Shown: piece after piece, positions 7,940 to 16,440 of the stretch
How positions within the stretch are numbered: position 1 is the first letter of the stretch
Layout of the letters: every line of letters starts with the position of its first letter
Assembly: GCA_039527025.1 (NCBI GenBank)
Contig: BAAAJN010000003.1
Span: forward strand, 124,001-188,000
DNA: 64,000 nt
Source: Microlunatus lacustris
GTDB lineage: Bacteria; Actinomycetota; Actinomycetes; Propionibacteriales; Propionibacteriaceae
Direction: 5' to 3'
Notes under the pieces: model-generated
Seen by the model: only the letters and a program-made list of their open reading frames with translations
What the model was told of the DNA's origin: nothing
The model's database searches: none
Made by a program: the position numbers and the translations under genes

Positions 7940-8788
7940 TCACGGCTTCGGGATCGACGTGTAGGACTCGGGCCGGCGGTCCCGGTAGAACTGCCAGGCG
8001 TTGCGGACCTGACGGACCAGGTCGAGGTCGAGGTCGCGGACGACGACCTCCTCGGCCTCGCTGCTGCCCATCGGCCCGACCAGGTTGCCCTGGGGGTCGA
8101 CGAACTGGCTGGAGCCGTAGAAGCTGACGGCGAGGTCGCCGTACTCGTTGTCCTCGCGGCCGACGCGGTTGGGGGCGGCGACGAAGTAGCCGTTGGCCGC
8201 CGCGGCGGCCGGCTGCTCGATCTCCCAGAGCCGGTTCGACAGCCCGGGCTTGGTGGCGTTGGGGTTGAAGACGATCTGCGCGCCGTTCAGGCCCAGCTCG
8301 CGCCAGCCCTCCGGGAAGTGCCGGTCGTAGCAGATGTACACCCCGATCGGGCCGACGGCGGTCTTGAACACCGGGTAGCCCAGGTTGCCGGGACGGAAGT
8401 AGAACTTCTCCCAGAACTTCTCCAGGTGCGGGATGTGGTGCTTGCGGTACTTGCCGAGGATGCTGCCGTCGGCGTCGACCACCACAGCGGTGTTGTAGTA
8501 GACGCCGGGCTGCTCCTCCTCGTAGATCGGCAGCACCATCACCAGCTCGAGCTCGGCGGCCAGGGCGGCGAACCGCTGCACGACGGGGCCGTCGGCCGGT
8601 TCGGCGTAGTCGTAGTACTGCGGGTCCTCGGTGATGCCGAAGTAGGGGCCGTAGAAGAGCTCCTGGAAGCAGATGACCTGCGCACCCTGGTCCCGGGCCT
8701 GCCGGGCGAACTGCTCGTGCTTGTCGAGCATGGAGGCCTTGTCCCCGGTCCAGGTGGTCTGGGTGATCGCTGCCCGCACTGTCGTCAC
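7940..8788 (-). CDS. Nitrilase-superfamily N-carbamoyl amidohydrolase (beta-ureidopropionase-like)
   Basis: A 282-residue carbon-nitrogen hydrolase predicted to cleave N-carbamoyl-beta-alanine to beta-alanine, CO2 and ammonia, following dihydropyrimidinase. The Glu-Lys-Cys catalytic triad is visible: Glu in CFQELFYGPYFG, Lys in GKYRKHHIP, and Cys in GVYICYDRHFPEGW. It starts at an ATG (MTTVRAAITQT), and the conserved first strand begins immediately after. As first gene of the leftward operon it is followed by hydA, the LLM enzyme and the PPOX remnant. N-carbamoylputrescine or D-carbamoylase specificity are alternatives, but the neighbour makes the pyrimidine route most likely. Confidence 0.92.
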   Translation of the reverse strand: MTTVRAAITQTTWTGDKASMLDKHEQFARQARDQGAQVICFQELFYGPYFGITEDPQYYDYAEPADGPVVQRFAALAAELELVMVLPIYEEEQPGVYYNTAVVVDADGSILGKYRKHHIPHLEKFWEKFYFRPGNLGYPVFKTAVGPIGVYICYDRHFPEGWRELGLNGAQIVFNPNATKPGLSNRLWEIEQPAAAAANGYFVAAPNRVGREDNEYGDLAVSFYGSSQFVDPQGNLVGPMGSSEAEEVVVRDLDLDLVRQVRNAWQFYRDRRPESYTSIPKP

Positions 8789-9034
8789 GTGACTCCGTCC
8801 TCACCGCGGGACGCCGGGCCCGCACCCGTGGCGGGTCGCTGCCGGCCCGTCCGAGCCTCGAACGTCCACCCTGCTCCGGGAGTTGTCAATGCAGGGGACC
8901 CTCAAACCGCGCCGATCGACGGCAGCCCGCCTCCCTCGAGCCCGTCGTGCCCTCGGCGCATCGGCGGGTGCTCGGCCGGCTCTCCTCCTCCGGTGGACCG
9001 GCTCCCGGCCACCGCACCGTCCGAGGAGATCGCC

Positions 9035-10158
9035 ATGAGCACCTTCCTGTTCGCCAGCATCCCGGTGGTCGCGCACAGCACCAACCCGCTGCCCTTCGCC
9101 GCGCGCCTGGTCGAGGGCGGTCACCGGGTGCTCTGGTACGCGGGACGCCACTTCGCGGTCGACGCCATGCTGAGCGACGGGCTGATGTACGGCGTCGGCC
9201 TGTGCCACGACCTGGGCGGACCGGTCTGGACCACCTTCGGTGACGGTCCGCTGCCGTTCTTCGACGCCGACACCCCGCCCTTCGGACCGGCCCTGCTCCC
9301 CGTCCCGGGGCGGTGGGGCGGCTGCGGAACCGGGCCGTCGACGTGCTGGCCCCGCCGGTTCGTGTTCCGCGCCGCCCAGCGGCGTCACGACCGGATCCGT
9401 GCCGAGCTGGGCCTGGGCCCGAGCGGCCGGACGGTGCTGGAGGAGTCCACCTCTCCCTACCTGCACCTGCAGGGCTGCACGCCCGGGTTCGAGTACCCGC
9501 GCTGCGCGCTGCCGGCGCAGGTGCACTGGGTCGGGGCGCTCCGACCGGACCCGCCGACGTCCTGGACGCCCCCCGACCTGGTGGCCCGAGGTGCTCAGCG
9601 GGGACCGGCCGGTGGTGCTCGTGAGCCAGGGCAGCCTGCGGCCCGACGTCACCGAGCTGCGCCGACCGGCCGTCCAGGGGCTGGCCGAGGAGGACGTCCT
9701 CGTGGTGGTCACCACCGGCGCGGCGGACCCGACCGCCTTGGAGTCGGTGCTCGACGTACGGCTGCCCGCCAACGTCCGGTGCACCCGCTTCGTCCCCTAC
9801 GACGTGCTGCTGCCGCACGCCGCGGCCTTCGTCACCAACGGCGGCTACTCGGGGGTGACCCCCGCGCTCGCACACGGCGTGCCGCTCCTCCAGGCCGGGG
9901 TCACCGAGGAGAAGGCCGAGATCGGCGCCCGGATCCACTGGACCGGCGTTGGCGTCCGGCTGGGCACCACGCGGCCCGAGCCGGCGGCGGTGCGGTCAGG
10001 GGTGCGGCGGGTGCTCGGACCCGACCTACCGGGCGGCGGCCAGCCAGGTCCAGCAGGAGATGGCCGGTCACGACGCCGGGCGCGAGGGCGCTGCGCTGCT
10101 CCAGCGCTTGGCCGAGACCCAGCAGCTGGTGTCCTCCGACGCCCGTCGCGTGCGCTGA
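9035..10158 (+). pseudogene. Decayed MGT/UGT-type glycosyltransferase (GT-B)
   Basis: The ATG at 9035, after GAGGAG, opens a typical macrolide-type glycosyltransferase N-terminus (STFLFASIPVVAHSTNPLPF, then GHRVLWYAGR). The text then jumps to DAMLSDGLMYGVGL, so roughly 50-60 residues are missing. Around 9315-9350 the reading has to switch frame (GRLRNRAVDVLA) and back. Near 9585 it shifts again to give the donor-binding half (VLVSQGSLRPDV, FVTNGGYSGVTPALAHGVPLL). Near 10035 it shifts once more to a tail ending SSDARRVR. One internal deletion and about four frameshifts make this a clear pseudogene. Both Rossmann halves remain recognisable, so decay may be recent. Confidence 0.8.
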
Positions 10159-10162
10159 CGGG

Positions 10163-10297
10163 TCAGGTGGGTGGCACCGGGTCGGTGACCTGGGCCCAGC
10201 GGTCGATGTCGCCCGGCGGTCGGGTGCGGCGTCGCTCGACGTACCAGACCACGCCGCCCACGGCGGCCCCGATGGCGACCATCATCTTCCACTGCAC
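10163..10297 (-). CDS. Small membrane protein, DLW-39-like
   Basis: A 44-codon reading frame from a GTG (10295-10297) encodes one short hydrophobic helix (MMVAIGAAVGGVVWYV), then a basic stop-transfer RRRTR, then DIDRWAQVTDPV. The last part resembles the DLW..ATD signature of the DLW-39 family, tiny actinobacterial membrane proteins of unknown function often near gyrA. A weak purine-rich site (GGTGGGG) precedes the start. It lies on the opposite strand between the glycosyltransferase relic and the sensor kinase. It is too short to be certain. Confidence 0.5.
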   Translation of the reverse strand: MQWKMMVAIGAAVGGVVWYVERRRTRPPGDIDRWAQVTDPVPPT

Positions 10298-10409
10298 GAC
10301 CCCACCCTAGCCAGCATCGGCCGGGCCGACCCAGGTGCCAGGCGTCGGAGTCGACGTCAGACCGCAGACCGATGGGTGGGGTCAGCACCGCCCGTAGGCT
10401 GGCCGGGCC

Positions 10410-11633
10410 ATGACATCCCGCCTCGACCTGCAGGTCCGCGACCGCCGGTTCGTCGGGGACTTCGTCCTCGCCGCCGTGGTGGCGGTCGTCGTCGCCCTGC
10501 CGTACGCGTCGGCCGGCGAGCTCTTCGCAGCGGTGGCCAACATCGTCCTCGCCTCCGCGCTGATGCTGCGCCGGATGCTCCCCGCGGCCGCTCTCGCGAC
10601 CGGTACCGTCGGCGCCCTGGCCTCGCTGGTGGTCCTGTCGCAGCCGATGCTCGGCATCGTCGTGGTGCCGATGCTGGTCTACTCGGCTGCTCGCTGGGGC
10701 AGCCCGGCGGTGAGCCAGGCCGGTCTGGTGCTCGGCCTCGGCGGCGCCCTGCTCGGGCCGGCCGTCTGGGCCCTGCAGGTCTTCGGCACCAGCACGGCTC
10801 TGATCTACTTCGCGATGGCCGTCACTGCGTGCGCCGGCATCGTGCTGGCCGCCCACCTGGTCGGGCGTCGTCGCCGGGAGAGCCTGGAGAACCGACGGGA
10901 GCGGCAGCTGTCGGAGCTGGAGCGCTCCCGGCTGCGGCTCGCCGAGCAGGAGCAGCGCGCCGCCGTCGCCGCCGTCGACGAGCGGAACCGGATCGCCCGC
11001 GAGCTGCACGACATCGTCGCGCACTCCCTCTCAGTGATCGTCGTGCAGGCCGAGGGCGGCAAGGCGATGGCCAGCAAGCGGCCGGAGAAGGGACCCGAGG
11101 TGCTCGGCACGATCGCCGAGACCAGCCGGGAGGCGCTGGAGGAGATGCGCCGGATGGTCGGTCTGCTGCGGAGCGGCGGACCTGGGGCCGAGCCGACCTC
11201 CTACCTGCCCACGCCCGGTCTGGACGACATCCCCGACCTGGTCCGCAAGACCAGCGCGACCGCCCGGCTCGCCACCTTCGGTGCTGCCCCGCCCGTGAGC
11301 CAGGCGTTCGGCCTGACCGCCTACCGGATCGTCCAGGAAGCCATGACCAACACCTTGAAGCACGCCGGTCCCACCGCGACGACGCAGGTGACGCTGGCGT
11401 CCACCGCCACCACCCTGGAGATCGAGGTGTCCGACGACGGCCGGGGCGCCGCCGCGGCCGGGGACGGCCAGGGGCACGGCCTGCGCGGCATGCACGAGCG
11501 GGTCGCCCTGCACGGGGGGACGCTGACGGCCGGACCGCGGCCGAGCGGCGGCTACACCGTCCGGGCCTCGCTCCCTCTCCCGGGTGCCCCGGCGGCCGCA
11601 CCTCCGACCACGCCGACGTGGGCGGGCCGTTGA
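10410..11633 (+). CDS. Sensor histidine kinase (NarL/DesK type)
   Basis: A 407-residue membrane kinase. About five hydrophobic segments span residues 15-150. A coiled-coil-like charged linker (RRRRESLENRRERQLSELE) leads into the dimerisation/phosphoacceptor helix DERNRIARELHDIVAHSLS, whose His is the HisKA_3 phosphorylation site. A compact HATPase_c domain follows, with QEAMTNTLKHA (N box), SDDGRGA (G1) and GHGLRGMHERV (G2). A Pro/Ala-rich tail ends the protein. The stop overlaps the regulator's ATG by one base (TGATG), so the pair is co-translated. An ABC/FtsX exporter lies just downstream, a common arrangement for antibiotic or lipid-stress sensing; the signal is unknown. Confidence 0.93.
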   Translation: MTSRLDLQVRDRRFVGDFVLAAVVAVVVALPYASAGELFAAVANIVLASALMLRRMLPAAALATGTVGALASLVVLSQPMLGIVVVPMLVYSAARWGSPAVSQAGLVLGLGGALLGPAVWALQVFGTSTALIYFAMAVTACAGIVLAAHLVGRRRRESLENRRERQLSELERSRLRLAEQEQRAAVAAVDERNRIARELHDIVAHSLSVIVVQAEGGKAMASKRPEKGPEVLGTIAETSREALEEMRRMVGLLRSGGPGAEPTSYLPTPGLDDIPDLVRKTSATARLATFGAAPPVSQAFGLTAYRIVQEAMTNTLKHAGPTATTQVTLASTATTLEIEVSDDGRGAAAAGDGQGHGLRGMHERVALHGGTLTAGPRPSGGYTVRASLPLPGAPAAAPPTTPTWAGR

Positions 11634-12295
11634 TGCCGGTCCGCGTCTTCCTGGTCGACGACCAGGCCCTGGTCCGCGGCGGCTTCCGGATGCTCATCGA
11701 GGCCGAGGACGACCTGGTGGTGGTCGGCGAGGCGGCCGACGGGCAGGCCGCGGTGCAGGCGCTGGCGCGGGTGGCGGCCGACGTCGTGCTGATGGACATC
11801 CGGATGCCGGTGGTCGACGGTGTGGAGGCGACGCAGCGCCTGACGGCCGCCGGTCACCCCGCGCGGGTGCTGGTGCTGACCACCTTCGACCTCGACGAGT
11901 ACGTCTTCGCGGCCCTCAAGGCCGGGGCGAGCGGCTTCCTGCTCAAGGACGCCCGGCCGGCCGAGCTGCTCAGCGCCATCCGCGACGTCGCCGCCGGGGA
12001 CGCCGTCGTCGCGCCGAGCGCCACCCGTCGGCTGCTCGAGCAGGTGGTGCCGACCCTGCCGGGCCGGCCCACCGAGCACACCCCGGACCCGCGGTTGGCG
12101 CTGCTCACCGCCCGCGAGCTGGACGTCCTGGCCGAGATCGCGGCCGGGGCCAGCAACAGCGAGATCGGCGCCCGGCTCTACCTGGCCGAGGGCACGGTGA
12201 AGACCCACATCGGGCGGCTGCTGGCCAAGCTCGAGGTGCGCGACCGGGTGGGGCTGGTGCTGTTCGCCTACGAGACCGGGGTCGCGCCCCGCTGA
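11633..12295 (+). CDS. NarL/FixJ family response regulator
   Basis: A 220-residue two-domain regulator. The receiver domain has the acidic pair DD at residues 9-10, the phospho-acceptor Asp55 in LMDIRMP, the conserved Thr in LVLTTFD and Lys in FLLKDA. The C-terminal LuxR-type helix-turn-helix contains LTARELDVLAEIAAGASNSEIG and EGTVKTHIGRLLAKL. It begins at the ATG overlapping the kinase stop. Its likely targets are its own operon and the ABC transporter genes starting 108 nt downstream. Confidence 0.95.
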   Translation: MPVRVFLVDDQALVRGGFRMLIEAEDDLVVVGEAADGQAAVQALARVAADVVLMDIRMPVVDGVEATQRLTAAGHPARVLVLTTFDLDEYVFAALKAGASGFLLKDARPAELLSAIRDVAAGDAVVAPSATRRLLEQVVPTLPGRPTEHTPDPRLALLTARELDVLAEIAAGASNSEIGARLYLAEGTVKTHIGRLLAKLEVRDRVGLVLFAYETGVAPR

Positions 12296-12403
12296 CCAAC
12301 GGGTCGGACCGCAGGCCCCCTCGGTCAGGGCCCGCGCTCCGATGTGCCACCCCCGGCTCCGTTCCTACGTTGAGGGCTCCACCTCGACGGAAGGAACTTC
12401 CCC

Positions 12404-13186
12404 GTGCGCACCACCCTCGAGCAGTCGACCGGCACCGCGGCGCCCCCCAGCAGGTCGGGGGACGGCGTCGCCGTCCGTGCGGTCGACCTCGTCAAGACCT
12501 ACGGCAGCGGCCGGACCGCCGTCCGGGCCCTGGACGGCGTCAGCGTCGCCCTCACCCGCGGCCAGCTGACCGCGGTGATGGGCCCGTCCGGCTCCGGCAA
12601 GTCGACCCTGATGCACTGCCTGGCCGGGCTGGACAGCGTCACCAGCGGGCAGGTCTTCCTCGGCGACCGGGAGATCTCCGGCCTCCGGGACCGCGAGCTG
12701 ACCACCGTCCGCCGTGACCAGGTGGGCTTCGTCTTCCAGGCCTTCAACCTGCTGCCCACCCTGACCGCGGCGCAGAACATCACGCTGCCGCTGGAGCTGG
12801 CCGGCCGCCGGGTCGACCCGGGGCTGCTGCAGGCCACCGCCGTCTCGCTCGGCCTGCAGGACCGGTTGGCGCACCGGCCCAGTGAGCTGTCCGGGGGCCA
12901 GCAGCAGCGGGTGGCCATCGCCCGCGCCCTGATCACCCGCCCCGACGTCGTCTTCGCCGACGAGCCGACCGGTGCGCTGGACTCCCGGACCGGGCAGCAG
13001 CTGCTCGCCCAGCTGCGCAGCGCCAGCCGGGAGCTGGGCCAGACCATCGTCATGGTCACCCACGACCCGGCCGCCGCCGCCTACGCCGACCGGGTGCTGC
13101 TGCTCGCCGACGGCGCCCTGGTGGACGACCTCGACGACCCCGGCGCCGACGCCCTGCTGGCCGCCCTGACCCGGCTGGGGTCCTGA
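12404..13186 (+). CDS. ABC transporter ATP-binding protein (MacB/LolD type)
   Basis: A 260-residue nucleotide-binding subunit with Walker A GPSGSGKST (about residue 64), a Q-loop in FVFQAFNLLPTLTA, the signature LSGGQQQRVAIARAL, Walker B VVFADEPTGALD, and the H-loop MVTHDPAAA. The FVFQAFNLLP sequence is typical of MacB/LolD/FtsE-like ATPases that drive mechanotransmission rather than classical transport. The start is a GTG after GGAAGGAAC. One base separates its stop from the GTG of the permease gene, so the two are translated together. Confidence 0.96.
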   Translation: MRTTLEQSTGTAAPPSRSGDGVAVRAVDLVKTYGSGRTAVRALDGVSVALTRGQLTAVMGPSGSGKSTLMHCLAGLDSVTSGQVFLGDREISGLRDRELTTVRRDQVGFVFQAFNLLPTLTAAQNITLPLELAGRRVDPGLLQATAVSLGLQDRLAHRPSELSGGQQQRVAIARALITRPDVVFADEPTGALDSRTGQQLLAQLRSASRELGQTIVMVTHDPAAAAYADRVLLLADGALVDDLDDPGADALLAALTRLGS

Positions 13187-13187
13187 G

Positions 13188-15647
13188 GTGCGGCGCGCCT
13201 GGAGCCAGCTCCGCGCCCACCCCGACCGGACGATCTCGGTCAGCCTGGCGGTCGTGGTCAGCGTCGCGTTCGTGGTCGCCTGCCTGGTCTTCGTGACCAC
13301 CGAGACCCGCGGTGTCGGGCAACGGCTGAGCGCTCCCTCCTCCACCAGTGACGTGCTCGTGGAGGTCGCAGGGGATCCGGGCCGGGTCGTCACCGCAGCC
13401 GCCGCCCTGCCCGGGGTGGCTGCCGTCTCCACCTCGGCCAGCACCTACCTCGCCTTCAGCACGACCGCGGGACCCGGCGCCCTGGAGGTGCAGACCCTGC
13501 CCGACCGCCCCGAGTTCCGCTGGAGCACGCTGGCGAGCGGTCGCTGGCCGACCGCCGCCGACGAGGTGGCGCTGAGCCCGGGCACGGCCCAGTCCTACGC
13601 GGTGGGCGAGGGTGGCGTGCTCGCGCTCGACCCGCAGGACGGGCAACCGGCGCGTCAACTGGTCGTCACCGGGCTGCTCGCCGAGGGCGGCTCCCTGCTG
13701 GCCGACCTCGGTGACAGCGGTGTGGTGGCTCCGGCCTTCGCCGCCGGCACGTCGGCGGAGAACCTCTCGACCACGGTGATGCTGCGGGTGCTGCCCGGGA
13801 CCGAACCCGACGCGGTGGCCGCGGCGCTGCGGCCCGTCGTCGGCGAGAACGGCACGGTGCAGACGTCGGCCGAGGCCGGTGCCGCCGCCCTGGAGCAGAC
13901 CACCGGGGTCGCCGACGTCTTCGGCTACCTGGTGCTGGTCTTCGGCTCGATCGCCCTGCTGGTCGGCTCCATGATCATCCTCAACACGCTGGTGATCATC
14001 CTGACGCAGCGACGACGCGAGATCGGCCTGCTGCGCGCCGTCGGCGCCTCCAGCCAGCAGGTCCGTCGGATGCTGCTGGCCGAGGCCCTGCTCACCGGCC
14101 TGCTCGGGTCGGCGCTCGGCGTCGCGGTCGGGATCGGCGTGGCCGCGCTGGCGAGCACCGTCACCGGCAGCATCGGGACCGGGCTGGCCGTCCCGCTGCT
14201 GACCGTCGGGCTCGGCTTCGTCGGCGGGGTCCTGGTCACCGTGCTGGCCTCCCTGGTCCCGGTCCGCCGGGCGAGCCGGGTGGCGCCGCTGGAGGCGCTG
14301 CGGCCCGTCGCCCCCGAGCCCGACCGACAACGGCACCTGCGGCTGCGGACCGTCACCGGCGGCCTCGGCACCCTGCTCGGGGTGGGCGTCATCGTCGTCG
14401 CGCTGACCGTGGACGCGCACAACGTCGCGCTGGCGGTGGCCGGGGCCGCGCTCACCTCCCTCGGGGTCCTGGCCCTGGCCGCGGTCGTGGTGCCCGCCCT
14501 GCTGCACGGGGTGGGTCGGCTGGTCCGGCGCACCGGTCCGACGGCCCGGCTGGCCAGCGGCAACCTCGTCCGCAACCCGGGCCGGTCGGCCGCGACCTGC
14601 ACCGCCCTGATGCTGGCGGTCGGGCTGATCGTCACGCTGCAGGTGGGCTCGGCCAGCGTCAAGGCGACCCTGGACGCCGCGCTGGACCAGAAGTTCCCCG
14701 TCGACCTGGTGGTCACCAACCCGGACGGACCGCTGTCGACCACGGTGACGACGGCGGTGGCCAAGGCCTCCGGCGTCACGGCGACGGTCGACGTCCGCAG
14801 CGTCCGGGCCGGGATCGCCGGGGCCTCCGACGAAGGCGTGACCGAGCTGGCGGTGTCCGCCCCGGGCGGCGAGACCGACCAGGTCGTGCCCACGGGCCTG
14901 GACCAGCTGACCGGCCGGAACGCGCTGGTGGACGGCTTCACCCTGGAGATGCTCGGCGCGCGGTCGGGGGACCCGCTGGAGCTGACCTACCAGGGCCGGC
15001 GCGGCAGCTTCGTGCTGCAGGCGAGCGAGATCCCCCGCTCCGGCGGGGTGGTGATCACCGACGACGCGCTCGACGCGCTCGCGCCCACCGCCCCCACGTC
15101 AGAGCTGTGGGCGGCCGTCGCCGACCGGGATGACGCGCGGGCGGTGGTGGCCGAGGTGCGGCAGGCGACGGCCAGCCAGCCGGGGCTGCAGGTCGACGGG
15201 TCGCTGACCGAGGCGGCCGAGGTCGGCCAGGTGCTGGACACCCTGCTGGCCGTGGCCACCGGGCTGCTGGGCGTCGCGGTCCTGATCGCCCTGATCGGCG
15301 TCGGCAACACCTTGGGACTGTCGGTCCTGGAGCGCACGCGGGAGTCGGCTCTGCTGCGGGCGCTGGGCCTGCAGCGACGGCAGCTGCGGGGCATGCTCAC
15401 CGTCGAGGCGGTGCTGCTCGCCCTGGTCGGGGCGGCGGTCGGCGTCGTCGTGGGGATCGCGTTCGGGGGCGTCGGGGCTGCCTCGCTGGCCCGGGAGACG
15501 GGCATGGGCGCGGTGCACCTCGCCGTCCCCGTGCTGCAGACCCTCGGCGTGGTCGCCGTCGCCGGGTTGGCCGGGGCGCTGGCCTCGGTGCTGCCGGCCC
15601 GCCGCGCGGCGCTCGCCACCCCGACCACGGCGCTGGCCGACCGCTGA
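13188..15647 (+). CDS. ABC transporter permease with two FtsX domains
   Basis: An 819-residue permease. The N-terminal helix (SVSLAVVVSVAFVVACLVFV) is followed by an extracellular MacB-PCD-like region. The first FtsX domain (about residues 245-365) contains ILTQRRREIGLLRAVGASSQQV. Central helices precede a second extracellular domain and a final FtsX domain with SVLERTRESALLRALGLQRRQL. It ends with the short motif PARRAALATPTTALADR. Two FtsX domains in one chain imply the subunit works alone with an ATPase dimer, as is common in actinobacterial exporters for peptides, lipids or antimicrobials. Confidence 0.95.
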   Translation: MRRAWSQLRAHPDRTISVSLAVVVSVAFVVACLVFVTTETRGVGQRLSAPSSTSDVLVEVAGDPGRVVTAAAALPGVAAVSTSASTYLAFSTTAGPGALEVQTLPDRPEFRWSTLASGRWPTAADEVALSPGTAQSYAVGEGGVLALDPQDGQPARQLVVTGLLAEGGSLLADLGDSGVVAPAFAAGTSAENLSTTVMLRVLPGTEPDAVAAALRPVVGENGTVQTSAEAGAAALEQTTGVADVFGYLVLVFGSIALLVGSMIILNTLVIILTQRRREIGLLRAVGASSQQVRRMLLAEALLTGLLGSALGVAVGIGVAALASTVTGSIGTGLAVPLLTVGLGFVGGVLVTVLASLVPVRRASRVAPLEALRPVAPEPDRQRHLRLRTVTGGLGTLLGVGVIVVALTVDAHNVALAVAGAALTSLGVLALAAVVVPALLHGVGRLVRRTGPTARLASGNLVRNPGRSAATCTALMLAVGLIVTLQVGSASVKATLDAALDQKFPVDLVVTNPDGPLSTTVTTAVAKASGVTATVDVRSVRAGIAGASDEGVTELAVSAPGGETDQVVPTGLDQLTGRNALVDGFTLEMLGARSGDPLELTYQGRRGSFVLQASEIPRSGGVVITDDALDALAPTAPTSELWAAVADRDDARAVVAEVRQATASQPGLQVDGSLTEAAEVGQVLDTLLAVATGLLGVAVLIALIGVGNTLGLSVLERTRESALLRALGLQRRQLRGMLTVEAVLLALVGAAVGVVVGIAFGGVGAASLARETGMGAVHLAVPVLQTLGVVAVAGLAGALASVLPARRAALATPTTALADR

Positions 15648-15740
15648 GGGCGAGGCGCGGGCGCACCGTGAGCTGGTGCGCCTGCGTCGGACCGCGAGAA
15701 ACCCCGCCGGTGTACAGGCCCGGACCGTCACACTGCTGCC

Positions 15741-16406
15741 ATGGACCCGGAGACCTACCCCCCGACGCCGCGGACGACCCCCACCCGGCTGCGTGAGCGG
15801 GTCGGCTACGACCGGGCGGCGGTGCACGCGGTGCTGGACGAGGCGACGACCTGCCACGTCGGGTTCGTCGTCGACGGACGCCCGGTGGTGCTGCCGCACC
15901 TGCACGTCCGGGTCGGCGACGACCTCTACCTGCACGGGTCGACGGCGGCCCGGGCCCTGCGGACCGCCGGCGATGACGGATTGGAGGTCTGCGCGACCGT
16001 CACCCTCGTCGACGGGCTGGTGCTGGCCCGCTCCGCCTTCCACCACTCGGTGAACTACCGCTCGGTCGTCGCCCAGGGCCGCGCCGCGCTGGTCCGCGAC
16101 GAGCAGGAGAAGGCTCTCGTCCTCGAGGCCCTGGTCGAGGCGGTGGTGCCCGGACGCTCGGCGGGCACCCGGGGCCCGAACCGTCGCGAGCTCGCCGCGA
16201 CCGCCGTGCTGCGGCTCCCGCTGCGCGAGGTCTCGGTGAAGACGCGCACCGGCCCGCCGTCGGACGACCTTGAGGACCTGGACCTGCCGCACTGGGCAGG
16301 CGTGCTGCCGCTGACCCGCGGGCGCGGGACCCCGGAGCCGACGGCCGCGACCGTGCCCGAGCACGTCCAGAACTGGCTGGCCGCGGGGCGAGTGGAGGCC
16401 GACTGA
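15741..16406 (+). CDS. Pyridoxamine 5'-phosphate oxidase family protein (NimA-like split barrel)
   Basis: A 221-residue flavin-binding split-barrel protein. The segments TCHVGFVVDGRPVVLPHLHVRVGDDLYLHGS and ATVTLVDGLVLARSAFHHSVNYRSVV follow the NimA-like pattern in which FMN or another cofactor binds a barrel dimer. A C-terminal segment (REVSVKTRTGPPSDDLEDL) is typical of this subgroup. It is cytosolic. It follows the transporter by about 90 nt and may have its own promoter. The substrate is unknown. Confidence 0.88.
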   Translation: MDPETYPPTPRTTPTRLRERVGYDRAAVHAVLDEATTCHVGFVVDGRPVVLPHLHVRVGDDLYLHGSTAARALRTAGDDGLEVCATVTLVDGLVLARSAFHHSVNYRSVVAQGRAALVRDEQEKALVLEALVEAVVPGRSAGTRGPNRRELAATAVLRLPLREVSVKTRTGPPSDDLEDLDLPHWAGVLPLTRGRGTPEPTAATVPEHVQNWLAAGRVEAD

Positions 16407-16429
16407 CGGGTGGCCGGTCCGGCCACCCG
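16407..16429. terminator. Bidirectional hairpin between convergent genes
   Basis: A 9-bp perfect stem, CGGGTGGCC / GGCCACCCG, with a 5-base loop lies between two convergent stop codons. There is no U-run, as usual for high-GC actinobacteria. Confidence 0.7.
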
Positions 16430-16440
16430 ACATCGTCGGG

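Noticed and set aside
5269..8127. Very long plus-strand open frame of about 950 codons
   Set aside because: It is the antisense of the LLM, hydA and amidohydrolase genes. Its residues are Val/Leu/Arg/Asp-rich without motifs, a common artefact of high-GC coding DNA.
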